Assembly (NCBI GenBank): GCA_038527215.1
Contig: JBCBGC010000057.1
Coordinates: forward strand, 1 to 46,659
Direction of reading: 5' to 3'
Source of the DNA: JAWPMV01 sp038527215
Lineage (GTDB): Bacteria; Bacteroidota; Bacteroidia; J057
DNA: 46,659 bases
A model generated the notes under the pieces. The model was not told where the DNA came from. It made no database searches and saw only the letters and a list, made by a program, of their open reading frames with translations. Numbering within the stretch: the first letter of the stretch is position 1; each line of letters begins with the position of its first letter. The translations under genes were made by a program, and so were the position numbers. Shown here piece by piece: positions 36,395-45,051 of this stretch.

Positions 36395-36907
36395 CTATGG
36401 GTTAGGCTGGTCGAGACTGTCTGATTCCTCTTTCTCACTCCTTAGCTCTCCTCCATAATTAATCTCTACATCATCTCCGATGACAGCAGGACTATTTTCT
36501 CCGTGGGTTTCAATGGTGACGTCGCTGCTGTCAGAATTACCTTTTTCTGGATAACCTTTGGTCATCCACCATACTCCCAGAAGGACGATGGTTCCGGCAA
36601 TTAAGCCGAGGAGTAAGATCCGTTGCGGAGGCTTTTTAGAGACAAGCAAGAATGAAGACGTCGGGGATTTTCCCTTTCCTTCCACCTCATCAACGAGGGT
36701 CAGCAAGGAAGCCCTCAGCTTATTTTTATTTCTGATCACTTCATCAGGACTCAGGGTGTCTTCTATGATGAGTTTGTTGAGAGATTCATAACGCCCTTTC
36801 AGCAGGGGTAAGGCGTCTGAAATGACAGGATGATGCATCTCCGTCAATAGGTCAAAGGCCTCCTGCAGCTGATCAGCTGCGACAAGCTCCCTTACTCGAT
36901 TGAGCAT
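36395..36907 (-). CDS. Membrane-anchored EAD11-like (effector-associated domain) adaptor
   Basis: The protein has 170 residues. Residues 1-76 (VRELVAADQLQEAFDLL...LLKGRYESLNKLIIEDTLSPDE...NKNKLRASLLTLVDEVE) match the helical Effector-Associated Domain 11 pattern, an adaptor module that pairs by homotypic contacts with effectors in bacterial conflict systems. One transmembrane helix lies at 97-114 (RILLLGLIAGTIVLLGVWW), with KKPPQR on its N-side, so the EAD is predicted to be cytoplasmic. The C-terminal tail (129-170) carries 'ETHGENSPAVIGDDVEINYGG'. The same motif type occurs twice in each of the two exported TPR proteins encoded directly downstream. A 14-bp dyad lies just upstream of the start. 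The domain call is from sequence pattern, not a search. Confidence 0.82.
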   Translation of the reverse strand: MLNRVRELVAADQLQEAFDLLTEMHHPVISDALPLLKGRYESLNKLIIEDTLSPDEVIRNKNKLRASLLTLVDEVEGKGKSPTSSFLLVSKKPPQRILLLGLIAGTIVLLGVWWMTKGYPEKGNSDSSDVTIETHGENSPAVIGDDVEINYGGELRSEKEESDSLDQPNP

Positions 36908-37333
36908 ATTGTAGGTATTGGGTGTAAATCAATTTACGAAAAAACGAGCACACCTTTCTGAAAGGCGAGTCATCCCGGGAGTTGGAGGTTTTGGAGGATC
37001 GGAAGTATTTCCTGCGTGAGATCACTTTTTCCTGGACGCCTTTCCATAAATCTGGACAGTTGTGATGCTGGCTGCTGGGGCGAAACGACATCAAGTCCCT
37101 TCTGCTTAAAAAAGGGGCTCCATTGGCCTCTCCTGAATCGAAATCGGCCTACCCTTTGTTGGCCTATGGAGGGGTTTTTCTGCCCAGGAACTGGTCCCTG
37201 GTTCCTGATGCTTGATGCCCATCCTTTGGCTGTCGGTTGGGTGATGAATTAACCTCTCAGCAAAACACCTCAATAATATTTCTTAGTCTAGATTCCCCAT
37301 AAAGGATTGTTTCAACAACCCCTAACCCCAGCC
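36908..37333. other. Intergenic region upstream of the EAD11/TPR operon
   Basis: No gene is supported here. It should contain the operon promoter. A 14-bp dyad (36924-36937) and a 7-bp hairpin (37185-37207, CAGGAAC/GTTCCTG) are the only structures seen. Confidence 0.45.
36924..36937. promoter_or_regulatory. Candidate operator dyad upstream of the EAD11/TPR operon
   Basis: GTAAATCAATTTAC consists of perfect 6-bp half-sites (GTAAAT/ATTTAC) around CA. It is centred about 23 bp upstream of the minus-strand start codon at 36907, a position suited to repressor binding or to the 5' end of the transcript. No regulator gene is adjacent. Confidence 0.35.
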
Positions 37334-38224
37334 CTATCTCGGCACCAGCTTTTGCGTAGCAAAATGCTCTGCTTCGAACTCAAACCAGTTTTCATAATAG
37401 CTCCCGGCCCGGTTGTACAATTGGCGATAGGTGAGCAGGAGCAAAGGCGCATGCAGATCCAGGTATACGTATTTGGAAAAGGTGTTGAAGGCAGCCGATC
37501 TCTGACTAAAGGTATTAAGGGGTTTGTCGAAAAAGGAGTTTACCCCAACAAAATCCTCGTACTGGTGGATATGGATAAATTCATGGGCAAAAAGCGCATA
37601 GTCATCAATCAGACTGCGATCGATCGCGGTTACGATGCCCATAGCATAGCCGCCAAAACTACTACCAAACATTCTGACGGGACCATCTGAAAGCACCACA
37701 GGGGCACCAGACAGCAGGCTATACTTTGCGCTAAACCGGCCTTTAGTTCCCAACCAAACGAAGCCGACCAAAGCCCCAGGCTTGACCAGGACAGAAGGCT
37801 TGTAATGGCTTCTGGCATCGAATTCCAGGCGGACAGGCCCATAACTAAAGTGATAGCTTTCCCAGAAGTTGCGGTTAGCCGCCGCATTCTCAATGATGGA
37901 AGTACCTACCGACTGGGTTAGTCGTCCCGCCCATCCGTAAAGGTAGTTTTCCCGGCTGGCGATCATGCCGGTGATGTTTTTGGAGCTGTAATTAATAGCG
38001 CCTCCCATGACGCCCTGACCGGCCCCTTTAAGAAAGACCTTCCAGGGGTCCTGCCCTTTTTTCTTATTGATCAAAGCCCCTACGCCGCCTATGACGAGGC
38101 CAGACCCCAGGTTATACAGTAAAATGCCCCTTTCCTGCTGCTGATAAGTCTGGGCATGCGTTCGGTGAAAGGTGCCGAATACGAATACCAACAGGATAAC
38201 CTGAGGAAGGTGTTTTTGTCTCAT
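37334..38224 (-). CDS. Exported HExxH-motif protein of unknown function
   Basis: The 296 residues begin with a signal peptide (MRQKHLPQVILLVFVFGTFHRTHA, then QTY). A glycine-rich segment (LYNLGSGLVIGGVGALINKKKGQDPWKVFLKGAGQGVMGGAINYSSKN) may associate with membrane. Later 'DDYALFAHEFIHIHQYEDF' contains HEFIH, a zincin-type HExxH. A downstream 'NWFEFEAEHFA' could provide the third zinc ligand. This suggests a metallopeptidase-like fold, but many such Bacteroidota proteins are uncharacterised and the call is tentative. ATG at 38222-38224. It is preceded on the same strand by a lipoprotein gene that has its own terminator, so it is probably transcribed separately. Confidence 0.75.
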   Translation of the reverse strand: MRQKHLPQVILLVFVFGTFHRTHAQTYQQQERGILLYNLGSGLVIGGVGALINKKKGQDPWKVFLKGAGQGVMGGAINYSSKNITGMIASRENYLYGWAGRLTQSVGTSIIENAAANRNFWESYHFSYGPVRLEFDARSHYKPSVLVKPGALVGFVWLGTKGRFSAKYSLLSGAPVVLSDGPVRMFGSSFGGYAMGIVTAIDRSLIDDYALFAHEFIHIHQYEDFVGVNSFFDKPLNTFSQRSAAFNTFSKYVYLDLHAPLLLLTYRQLYNRAGSYYENWFEFEAEHFATQKLVPR

Positions 38225-38606
38225 TTTTTATGAGTTTTCGAATAAAAAACAAGGTGGGGGGAAGAGTTCGACTCTGCCGCAGGATCAGCCTTATGTCTGT
38301 GGAAAAAGACCAGTTTAGCTAGCCAGCGAATAATTACCGGACTCAAAGACTGCCTGCCTTTCCTTCGGTTGCATATGCAAGCGCATTGCTGCTGGTATCT
38401 CTCCTTCCACTCAAGCGATGCTAGATGGGGAGGACCGAAGGTAGCGGAAAAGCCTTCCTCGATCAGGAGCGCTATCCTCACCTAACAGAGAAAGGGAAGC
38501 TGCTGAGGCGATAGCGATGGCCTGTGATCGTGTATATTCTAAAAAAAAACAGGAGCCAATTCCTGTTGGAATGGCTCCTGTTTGATCCTAGTCAGGGAGA
38601 GGTGAA
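38225..38606. other. Intergenic region with a terminator
   Basis: These 382 bp hold the strong terminator at 38541-38583 and presumably the promoter of the HExxH gene. The 86-codon minus-strand frame across 38221-38481 shows no family features. Confidence 0.5.
38541..38583 (-). terminator. Strong rho-independent terminator of the lipoprotein gene
   Basis: AAACAGGAGCCA (38547-38558) pairs perfectly with TGGCTCCTGTTT (38572-38583). The loop can extend the stem by TTCC/GGAA. On the minus strand the stem is followed by an uninterrupted run of nine T. It lies 24 bp past the stop of the minus-strand gene ending at 38607. Confidence 0.9.
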
Positions 38607-39830
38607 TTACTCACATACATTCCCATCCGCATTATTCGAATAGCTATTATTGTTCAGGCTGACGATGGCAGATCCTTTATAGATGCCGCATTCCCCGCTT
38701 TCATTAATGGAGCAATTGGATACGCTCAGGCCGGTTACCCCATTGGCCAGGTAAAGGTTGGCGGCTTTGGCGGCTGCGCCAAAAGGTTTGTCCCGCCCAC
38801 CATGCTCCAGGGTTACATAGGTCAGTTCATTCAGGGGATTGGTTCCTTCCAGGTAGATGCCGGTCCAGAATCCCTGTATAGCTTGCGAGCCGCGGATCAC
38901 GATCGGCTCCTCTGCCGTTCCGACTGCGTGGAACGAGCCTTTGTCATCTACGGACACGTGGCAGTCTGCTTGCATGTACCAGGTAAAACCGGGTTCGATG
39001 ATCAGGTCCGAAATAATTCCGCATACCCCTTCATCCATGATCACCGGAATGCCGGGATTTTTCCAGGTTTGAGGCTCCGTAACGGTGAGTACGCTCCCCC
39101 CGGATATCGCCATGCGAACCTGGTTCGGGCTGTTGTTAAGGTAGGTTGAGCCCGTTCCATCCAATTTGTGGAATTCGTTGGCGTGGATGGTCACCGGAAA
39201 GCCTTCATTTCCTTCAAAGTGGTTGTTGGCAAACAAGTCGAGGTCTCCTATGCCAGCGTTGTAGAACCCATCAGACAGGCTGTTGGAAATGGTCGTATGC
39301 TGCATCTTGAGACTGGCGGTGGTGTTAAATACCCCAGCGCTAAGGCCTCCTTGAAGCAGCTTTGCTCCTCCTGGCCCGTCAATCACCACATATTTCAGCT
39401 CATTTCTAATATCGTCCTCATTGAAGGCAATGCCTCGCCACCAGCCTTTGGCCGGGTTGGTTCCGCGGAAAATGATGGTATCACCGACGGTACCCACTAC
39501 GGAAAAGGACCCATCTCTCTGGATATCAAATCCGGCATCGTTACCAAATTCGATCACGGTTCCGGGTTCTACTTTGGCATCAACCAGGATACGAGGAAAA
39601 CACTCGATCACGTAGTCCACGGGGGCGTCGGGGTTATTTACAAAGGTGAAACTGGAGCCACCCGCTCGGTTGGCATCAAGATTACCCAAGCCGAGGGAAT
39701 CACACAGATAAATGGGCGGGTCAACTACGGGGGTGGGAGGGTCTTCCTGGCAACCTACCAGGGTGGAGAAAAGGATCAAAAGGGCGCACAGAATCCTTTG
39801 CCCAGAAATACTTTGGGAATGAATGTTCAT
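38607..39830 (-). CDS. Lipoprotein with right-handed beta-helix-like repeats
   Basis: The protein has 407 residues. The signal peptide ends in a lipobox (LCALLILFSTLVGC), so the mature protein should be lipid-anchored at Cys27. Two halves repeat the same order: 'FPRILVDAKVEPGTVIEFGNDAGFDIQRDGSFSVVGTVGDTIIFRGTNPAKGWWRGIAF' and 'LIIEPGFTWYMQADCHVSVDDKGSFHAVGTAEEPIVIRGSQAIQGFWTGIYL'. Each is followed by 'NELxYVxhxxGG' and Asn-rich ladders such as 'NNHFEGNEGFPVTI'. This is the usual pattern of pectate-lyase-like beta-helix proteins. No catalytic residues are evident. It lies 123 bp downstream of the NarL-type regulator on the same strand and may be one of its targets. A strong terminator follows. 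Confidence 0.85.
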   Translation of the reverse strand: MNIHSQSISGQRILCALLILFSTLVGCQEDPPTPVVDPPIYLCDSLGLGNLDANRAGGSSFTFVNNPDAPVDYVIECFPRILVDAKVEPGTVIEFGNDAGFDIQRDGSFSVVGTVGDTIIFRGTNPAKGWWRGIAFNEDDIRNELKYVVIDGPGGAKLLQGGLSAGVFNTTASLKMQHTTISNSLSDGFYNAGIGDLDLFANNHFEGNEGFPVTIHANEFHKLDGTGSTYLNNSPNQVRMAISGGSVLTVTEPQTWKNPGIPVIMDEGVCGIISDLIIEPGFTWYMQADCHVSVDDKGSFHAVGTAEEPIVIRGSQAIQGFWTGIYLEGTNPLNELTYVTLEHGGRDKPFGAAAKAANLYLANGVTGLSVSNCSINESGECGIYKGSAIVSLNNNSYSNNADGNVCE

Positions 39831-39953
39831 GACAAAAATGATTTATGTTGGTTGTTTGTTGCTACTCGTGTGAGTCAACATGATCCCAAAACTATCAGGT
39901 CGCCTGGCTGAAGTAAATACCCCAAGTACCTTATTTTGTCATGAGGGAAAAGA

Positions 39954-40604
39954 TCAGATCAAGCCCTCTTTGATGGCTTTTTTGACCGCCTCTGCCCGAC
40001 TGTGGACATGCATTTTGTCATAGATGTTCTTGATGTGAACCTTGACGGTGTGAGGGCTGAGGAATAACAACTCAGCGATAGAGGTGTAGGTTTCCCCATC
40101 GCACAGGTGCTTCAATACTTCAAGCTCTCTGGCACTCAGGGATAACTGTTGCTGTGGGCGATGAAAAGACTGGATGACTTTGCGGGCAATTTCCCGACTC
40201 ATCGGCGCGCCTCCCATGGTCGCCTCTTTGATGGCTTCGAGGATCTCTACTGGGGCGGTGGATTTGAGTAAATAGCCGCTGGCACCCGCATAGAGGGATT
40301 TGAAAATCATCTCCTGTTCCACCTGAACGGTGAGCATCAGGATGGGAATATCCGGAATGCTTTCCTGTAAGGTTTGTACTGCTTCGATACCAGAGATACC
40401 GGGCAAGCCAATATCCATCAGGACTACATCCGGTTGATAGCGGATAATTTCCGGGATGGCCGTTTCTGCGTCTTCGAAGTGCAGGCTGCAGCGAAAACCA
40501 GGGCTTCGATCCAGGATCAGCTGCATCAACTGACGGAGTTCCGGATCATCTTCTACCAGGGCAATATGGATGTCTTTTTGCATGGCAACATGATTGACTT
40601 TCAT
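39954..40604 (-). CDS. NarL/LuxR-type response regulator
   Basis: The protein has 216 residues. The receiver domain has the acidic cluster EDD (18-20), phospho-acceptor D64 (VVLMDIGLPG), T93-region 'ILMLTVQ' and Lys in 'YLLKSTAP'. The C-terminal GerE/LuxR helix-turn-helix is 'LSARELEVLKHLCDGETYTSIAELLFLSPHTVKVHIKNIYDKMHVHSRAEAV'. It begins 23 bp after the Reg_prop kinase gene on the same strand and is surely its cognate regulator. The start is ATG 40604; an internal ATG at 40583 (MQKDIHIALVEDD) is an alternative. Target genes are not visible, though the adjacent lipoprotein gene is a candidate. Confidence 0.95.
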   Translation of the reverse strand: MKVNHVAMQKDIHIALVEDDPELRQLMQLILDRSPGFRCSLHFEDAETAIPEIIRYQPDVVLMDIGLPGISGIEAVQTLQESIPDIPILMLTVQVEQEMIFKSLYAGASGYLLKSTAPVEILEAIKEATMGGAPMSREIARKVIQSFHRPQQQLSLSARELEVLKHLCDGETYTSIAELLFLSPHTVKVHIKNIYDKMHVHSRAEAVKKAIKEGLI

Positions 40605-40627
40605 ATTAAAGAATCTTCCGCGGCTCT

Positions 40628-43600
40628 CTATACCCCATCTGGGGTAATAGGTAAATCCAACTGGATCAGGGTTCCTACGCCCGGAACGCTATCCACCGTT
40701 AAAGCTCCTTCCATGGCCTTGGCTCTTTTTTCCATGATATGTAGCCCGTTGACCCGGCGTAGGGTTCCGAGCTGAAAGCCGATTCCGTCATCCTGCAGCC
40801 TGAGCCGCAGTTGCTTGCCCACTTCCAGCCATTGAACCTTCATCTGTACATGTTGGGCCTCAGAGTACTTTAATGAGTTGTTGAGGGCTTCCTTACAAAA
40901 GAGCAGCAGATGCCGCTTAATGGAGGTAGAAACAGGCATGTCCTCGATCTGCTCAATCGTAAAATCAAAATCGAACCTGATTTCACTATGGTCAAAGAGG
41001 GACTTTCCGACATCATTAATGCGGACCATCAGGTCCAGGAGCTGGTCCTGGCGTTGATCCAGGGTCCAGATAAAATCTTTCATGCTGGAGGCCAGTAAGC
41101 GTATGTTGGCGTCCATTTTGTCCAAAATATCCGTCGGCTGATCGGGCGTGTCCCAACTGCGAAGCACGCCGCTGTACAGGGAAAGTTTGGACAATTGAAC
41201 CCCTGCCTGATCGTGAAAATCCTGGGCACTTTCGGCCCGGACCCTTTCCCGTTCTTCTTCCTTGGCCGAATTGATGCGCTGCTGCACATGCAATTCCCGG
41301 CGAAGGGCGCGAATACGCAGGCTAAAAAGGCCATAAATGATGCCGCCTACCATGAGCCAGAAGAGGCTTCTGGCCCACCAGCTCGCCCACCAGGGAGGAT
41401 GCACCACCACCGCTAATGCTTTGGCCTCCGTCCATGTTCCATTGGCCGCCGCCGCCCTGACCTTGAAGGTATAGTCGCCCGGAGGAAGATTGGTATAAGT
41501 AGCTATGCGCCGAGAGGCTGGGACCTCCTGCCAACCAGGATCGAAGCCTTCCAGCTGATAAGCGTAGCGATATTGGTCCTGGTTTTTATAGCCTAGTCCG
41601 GAAAAACTGAAACTGACCATTCTTTCCTGGTGGGATAACTCAAGCAGCTCCAGCTCATTGAGAGAGTAGGGGAGGGTAAAGCCGGATTCGCTGGGCTGTC
41701 CTACGGTAATAGGCTTATTAAATAGGAGCATTTCGTCCAAAAAGAGCCCTGAAATGTGAGGACTGCGGATGCTATCGGGATGAAAGAGGTCTACGCCATT
41801 ATCTCCCCCTGCATACAGGTAGCCAGATGCACTACAAGAAATGGAACGAGCAATGTATAGCTCGTTTGTTAGCCCGCTATCATAGTCATAACACACAAAT
41901 TGCGTCCCTACCCGCTTGCAGAGTCCGCTAAGGGTCATGACCCATAGATGTTGTGCCTGATCGATGGCTAATCCCCTGATTTGCAGGTGTGATAGGCCGT
42001 CTCCCGGACCAAAACGCTGCAGGCTTTTCCGCTGCGCATCCAGGGCAAACAGGCCATGAATGCCTCCGATCCAGAGCGTCCCGTCCGGGCCTTCAACCAG
42101 GTCTTCTATTCGCTGATCGCTCAGTTGGAAATTATTCTCCTCGTATACAAAAGCTCGTACGGTGTCCTGGCTGGTGTCGTAATAGTACAATCCTCTATCG
42201 GTCCCGATCCAGATGGTTTGATCGCTGGACTGATAAACTACATTGGAGACTGGCAGCGCAAATCGTTTTACCCTGCCGGTTTTTGCTTCTACATGCTGCA
42301 GCCAATCAAATCCACCCACCCAGAAATCTCCTTGCTGGTCTCGCAGCAGGTCGTATACATAATAGGTGCCAAGTTGGGTCGGGTCCTTTTGCGAGAGGTG
42401 AGCGGTTTCTGTGATCCCCGCGACCCTGCCGTCTGCCTCTCTCCGAACCTGAACGGAGAAGAGACCGCCCCCATAGGTTCCTATCCAGAATTGATCAGGG
42501 CCATCCTCCCATATGCTGGTAATGAAATCTGCCGGAGCCTCAGAGACCTGGTTGTACAAGTGCAGCTGTAAGTAGGCTTTGGTTTGATTTTTTTCAAAAA
42601 TCTGGACCCCGCCATTTTCCAGTCCTACCCAAACTTGCCCAAAGCGATCTTCGTGCACGGCTCTCACCATGCTGGGGCCTTCATAGGTTGGGGTGAGCTG
42701 CTGAAAGGCGGCCTGACCTGATTTGGGAACCGCCAGCCCTTCAAAGGTAGCCAACCACCAAAGACCCGCTGCATCCAGATGGGCATTCATGATAAGGTTA
42801 AATCCTTTGACTGGGATGCCCAGTTGATCAAAATCCTGAAAGGAAAAATCCTGGCTTTCCGGCTGGTACTGATACAGACCAAAAGGATTGATAAAATAGA
42901 GGGTGCCATCAGCGGTTTGTTCCATCTGATTAATGCGGGCCCCCAGGCGGGTATTGGGCGTAAAATACTGGCTGTCAAAAAAGGTGCTTTGGGCCGTGAA
43001 ATCTGTTTGGTCGGTAGCGGAAAAAAGGCTTTCTGCTCCTCCGGGAATTCGCCATGCCCCACCGCCTGTCCCCAACCACAAGGCCTGACTGCTATCCGAA
43101 AACATGCTGATAATACCCGTGGGAAACAGCTTGTGCAGAGAGTCTGCGGTGACCGCCCAAGTATGCTCCGAAACATCGGCCTGGAGTTGATCCCTGGATA
43201 GCCGGGCGATTCCTTTGCCTCGAATGGCTACTATCAGGTTGTGGTCGGCATCGAAGCCAAAAGCGGTCAGACGGGCTTTTTTTTCACCTGCTTCATACGA
43301 CCACGGATGACAAGCGGTAAAAACCGGCGCTGGGCCAGGGGTCAAACGAAATAGTTCCGTGGGGCTCAAAATCCAGACATTTCCCCAATCATCTACGGTA
43401 AGCCTGTTGACCCCTTTTGCAGGGAAAAAACCATGGGCACTGCTATCTGGTAAATAATTTTCAAATCGATCCGATTGTCTTAGGTAGCGACTGATGCCCC
43501 CATTATGCGTGCCGATCCAAAGATTCCCTTCCCGGTCTTCTACGATGGCTTTGATGCCCCCACTTCGCAATTGATCCGGGTTGGAAGCGTGCGGATAAAA

Positions 43601-43804
43601 GGTCCTGAACCGATATCCATCGTACTGCTGTAAGCCAGATTGGGTGCCGATCCAGACCAGATTTCGAGAATCTCTGAATACACAGGTGGTTACCTCCGCG
43701 GCCAATCCGTCCTGGACCGTCTTGTAGTCAAAAGCGGGTTTTTGTCCAAGCAGAACGCTTGGCACAAAAAGAAGTAGGCAGAAAATTCGGAATGTCAGGG
43801 CCAT
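40628..43804 (-). CDS. Two-component sensor kinase with Reg_prop beta-propeller and Y_Y_Y domain
   Basis: The protein has 1,058 residues. A signal peptide (MALTFRIFCLLLFVPSVLLG, then Q) is followed by about 12-14 Reg_prop repeats of the 'VWIGTxxGLxxYD' type making periplasmic propellers (residues ~25-690). A Y_Y_Y domain comes next (FSGLGYKNQDQYRYAYQLEGFDPGWQEV...YTNLPPGDYTFKVRA), then a transmembrane helix (ARSLFWLMVGGIIYGLFSL). The cytoplasmic HisKA_3-like H-box is 'DFHDQAGVQLSKLSLY' (His864) with a HATPase domain (KEALNNSLKYSEAQHV; LRLQDDGIGF; GLHIMEKRAKAM). Related Bacteroidota kinases sense extracellular carbohydrates or other ligands; the ligand here is unknown. It is co-transcribed with the NarL-type regulator. 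Confidence 0.95.
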   Translation of the reverse strand: MALTFRIFCLLLFVPSVLLGQKPAFDYKTVQDGLAAEVTTCVFRDSRNLVWIGTQSGLQQYDGYRFRTFYPHASNPDQLRSGGIKAIVEDREGNLWIGTHNGGISRYLRQSDRFENYLPDSSAHGFFPAKGVNRLTVDDWGNVWILSPTELFRLTPGPAPVFTACHPWSYEAGEKKARLTAFGFDADHNLIVAIRGKGIARLSRDQLQADVSEHTWAVTADSLHKLFPTGIISMFSDSSQALWLGTGGGAWRIPGGAESLFSATDQTDFTAQSTFFDSQYFTPNTRLGARINQMEQTADGTLYFINPFGLYQYQPESQDFSFQDFDQLGIPVKGFNLIMNAHLDAAGLWWLATFEGLAVPKSGQAAFQQLTPTYEGPSMVRAVHEDRFGQVWVGLENGGVQIFEKNQTKAYLQLHLYNQVSEAPADFITSIWEDGPDQFWIGTYGGGLFSVQVRREADGRVAGITETAHLSQKDPTQLGTYYVYDLLRDQQGDFWVGGFDWLQHVEAKTGRVKRFALPVSNVVYQSSDQTIWIGTDRGLYYYDTSQDTVRAFVYEENNFQLSDQRIEDLVEGPDGTLWIGGIHGLFALDAQRKSLQRFGPGDGLSHLQIRGLAIDQAQHLWVMTLSGLCKRVGTQFVCYDYDSGLTNELYIARSISCSASGYLYAGGDNGVDLFHPDSIRSPHISGLFLDEMLLFNKPITVGQPSESGFTLPYSLNELELLELSHQERMVSFSFSGLGYKNQDQYRYAYQLEGFDPGWQEVPASRRIATYTNLPPGDYTFKVRAAAANGTWTEAKALAVVVHPPWWASWWARSLFWLMVGGIIYGLFSLRIRALRRELHVQQRINSAKEEERERVRAESAQDFHDQAGVQLSKLSLYSGVLRSWDTPDQPTDILDKMDANIRLLASSMKDFIWTLDQRQDQLLDLMVRINDVGKSLFDHSEIRFDFDFTIEQIEDMPVSTSIKRHLLLFCKEALNNSLKYSEAQHVQMKVQWLEVGKQLRLRLQDDGIGFQLGTLRRVNGLHIMEKRAKAMEGALTVDSVPGVGTLIQLDLPITPDGV

Positions 43805-44075
43805 ACCAATGAAGCTAGGGGAAGAGTCAGGCTGTGGAGGAACGCTAAGGCCAGGGAGTGTCTGTATAAATTAACGAATTAATTGATCAATGAATTTCAA
43901 TCTTTGGTAAAATGCGGGAAATGAACTTATGTCCTCCTTCCTGCAACCTCTTTAACCCGCTTATCTTTTCCCCGATTCCACTGATCAGGTTTTTCCTTCC
44001 GCTAGTAGATAAAAAAAGGTGCTTTTCATCCTTCTTGATAAATTTCCTGCCATTAGCATCCTTTAACCTAAGCAG
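43805..44075. promoter_or_regulatory. Divergent promoter region between the Reg_prop kinase and the esterase
   Basis: These 271 bp separate divergent genes and must hold both promoters. A 10-bp palindrome ATTGATCAAT lies at 43882-43891, about 80 bp upstream of the kinase start, within an AT-rich stretch. No clear TTTG/TAnnTTTG pair was found. Confidence 0.35.
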
Positions 44076-45005
44076 ATGAATACATTCATGCCATTAAAAA
44101 ATCGGTGGATTTTTCTGGGAGCCTTGATCCTGGCGGGGTCTATGATATCCTGTCAGAAAAAAATGCTCATCCATCCCATCTATGGGGAGATTTCTACTCG
44201 ATATCTCAGCTTTATGCATGATGGTATAGAAAGACAATATGCCCTGCACATCCCGGAGGCGGTAGGGGAAAATGCGCCCCTGTTGATTTCCATGCACGGC
44301 TATACGGACGACGCTATCCGTCATCGAAATTATTCCAGGTTGAACGAGGTAGCCGACGCCAACAACTTTATCGTAGCCTATCCCAGAGGAACCAAAGACA
44401 AGGCAGGCAAACGTTTTTTCAACATGGGCTATTTCTTCCACCAAACAGAAACGGTAGATGATGTGGGCTTTCTCACCGAATTAACCCTGTACATGCAGAA
44501 GACTTATAAGACTGATCCTGCGCGGACGTTCACGGCAGGATTTTCCAATGGAGGGGATATGAGTTATATGCTCGCCTGCCAGCGGCCGGATCTCTTCAAA
44601 GGATTTGTTTCGGTAGGCGGGCTGATGCTGGAAGATTTTAAGCAAAATTGTGCCTTTTCTACGCCTGTTCCTGTATTTGAAATCAGAGGAGAAGAAGATG
44701 ACATTACGCTCTATGATGGGGATATTGATAATGAAACGGGCTGGGGGCGTTATCCTCCTATTGAAGAAACGATAGAATTTTGGAAAGAAAGGAATGGATG
44801 TGCTACTATTAGCCGGGATACCCTTTATGGTCCTGATTCAGAGGATTTTCAGCGCGTTGAAATCACCAAATTCCAAGATTGCACAGATGACAAAGAGGTG
44901 TGGTTATATAAAATAACCGATTATGGGCATGAGTGGCCTCAAGGAACGGATAAGCATTGGTTAAATGCCAGTGAGGAAATATGGAATTTTTTGAGAAAGT
45001 ATTAG
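44076..45005 (+). CDS. PHB-depolymerase/LpqC-like esterase lipoprotein
   Basis: The 309 residues have an N-terminal lipoprotein signal (WIFLGALILAGSMISC, then QKK). The alpha/beta-hydrolase core contains 'PLLISMHGYTDDA' (oxyanion loop), 'FIVAYPRGTKDKAGKRFFNMG', the nucleophile elbow 'TFTAGFSNGGDMSYMLACQRPDLF' (Ser in GFSNGG), the acid region 'PVPVFEIRGEEDDITLYDGD', and the catalytic His in 'DYGHEWPQG'. This resembles the polyhydroxybutyrate depolymerase/feruloyl-esterase (LpqC) family, which hydrolyses extracellular esters. The exact substrate cannot be read from sequence. The ATG at 44076 is used; ATG 44088 is an alternative. It lies 46 bp upstream of the amine oxidase gene and is probably co-transcribed with it. 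Confidence 0.88.
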   Translation: MNTFMPLKNRWIFLGALILAGSMISCQKKMLIHPIYGEISTRYLSFMHDGIERQYALHIPEAVGENAPLLISMHGYTDDAIRHRNYSRLNEVADANNFIVAYPRGTKDKAGKRFFNMGYFFHQTETVDDVGFLTELTLYMQKTYKTDPARTFTAGFSNGGDMSYMLACQRPDLFKGFVSVGGLMLEDFKQNCAFSTPVPVFEIRGEEDDITLYDGDIDNETGWGRYPPIEETIEFWKERNGCATISRDTLYGPDSEDFQRVEITKFQDCTDDKEVWLYKITDYGHEWPQGTDKHWLNASEEIWNFLRKY

Positions 45006-45051
45006 GAAGAAACGATATACCGAAGCCCCTTTATTCATAATCCATTAAGAG

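Noticed and set aside
36391..36438. Upstream start of TPR protein A inside the EAD11-like gene
   Set aside because: The ATG at 36390 gives a clean signal peptide and a 4-bp gap after the EAD gene stop; the longer form buries the signal peptide behind 16 polar residues.
37016..37252. 78-codon plus-strand frame upstream of the EAD operon
   Set aside because: It has no recognisable domain and an unremarkable composition, and it probably overlaps the promoter region.
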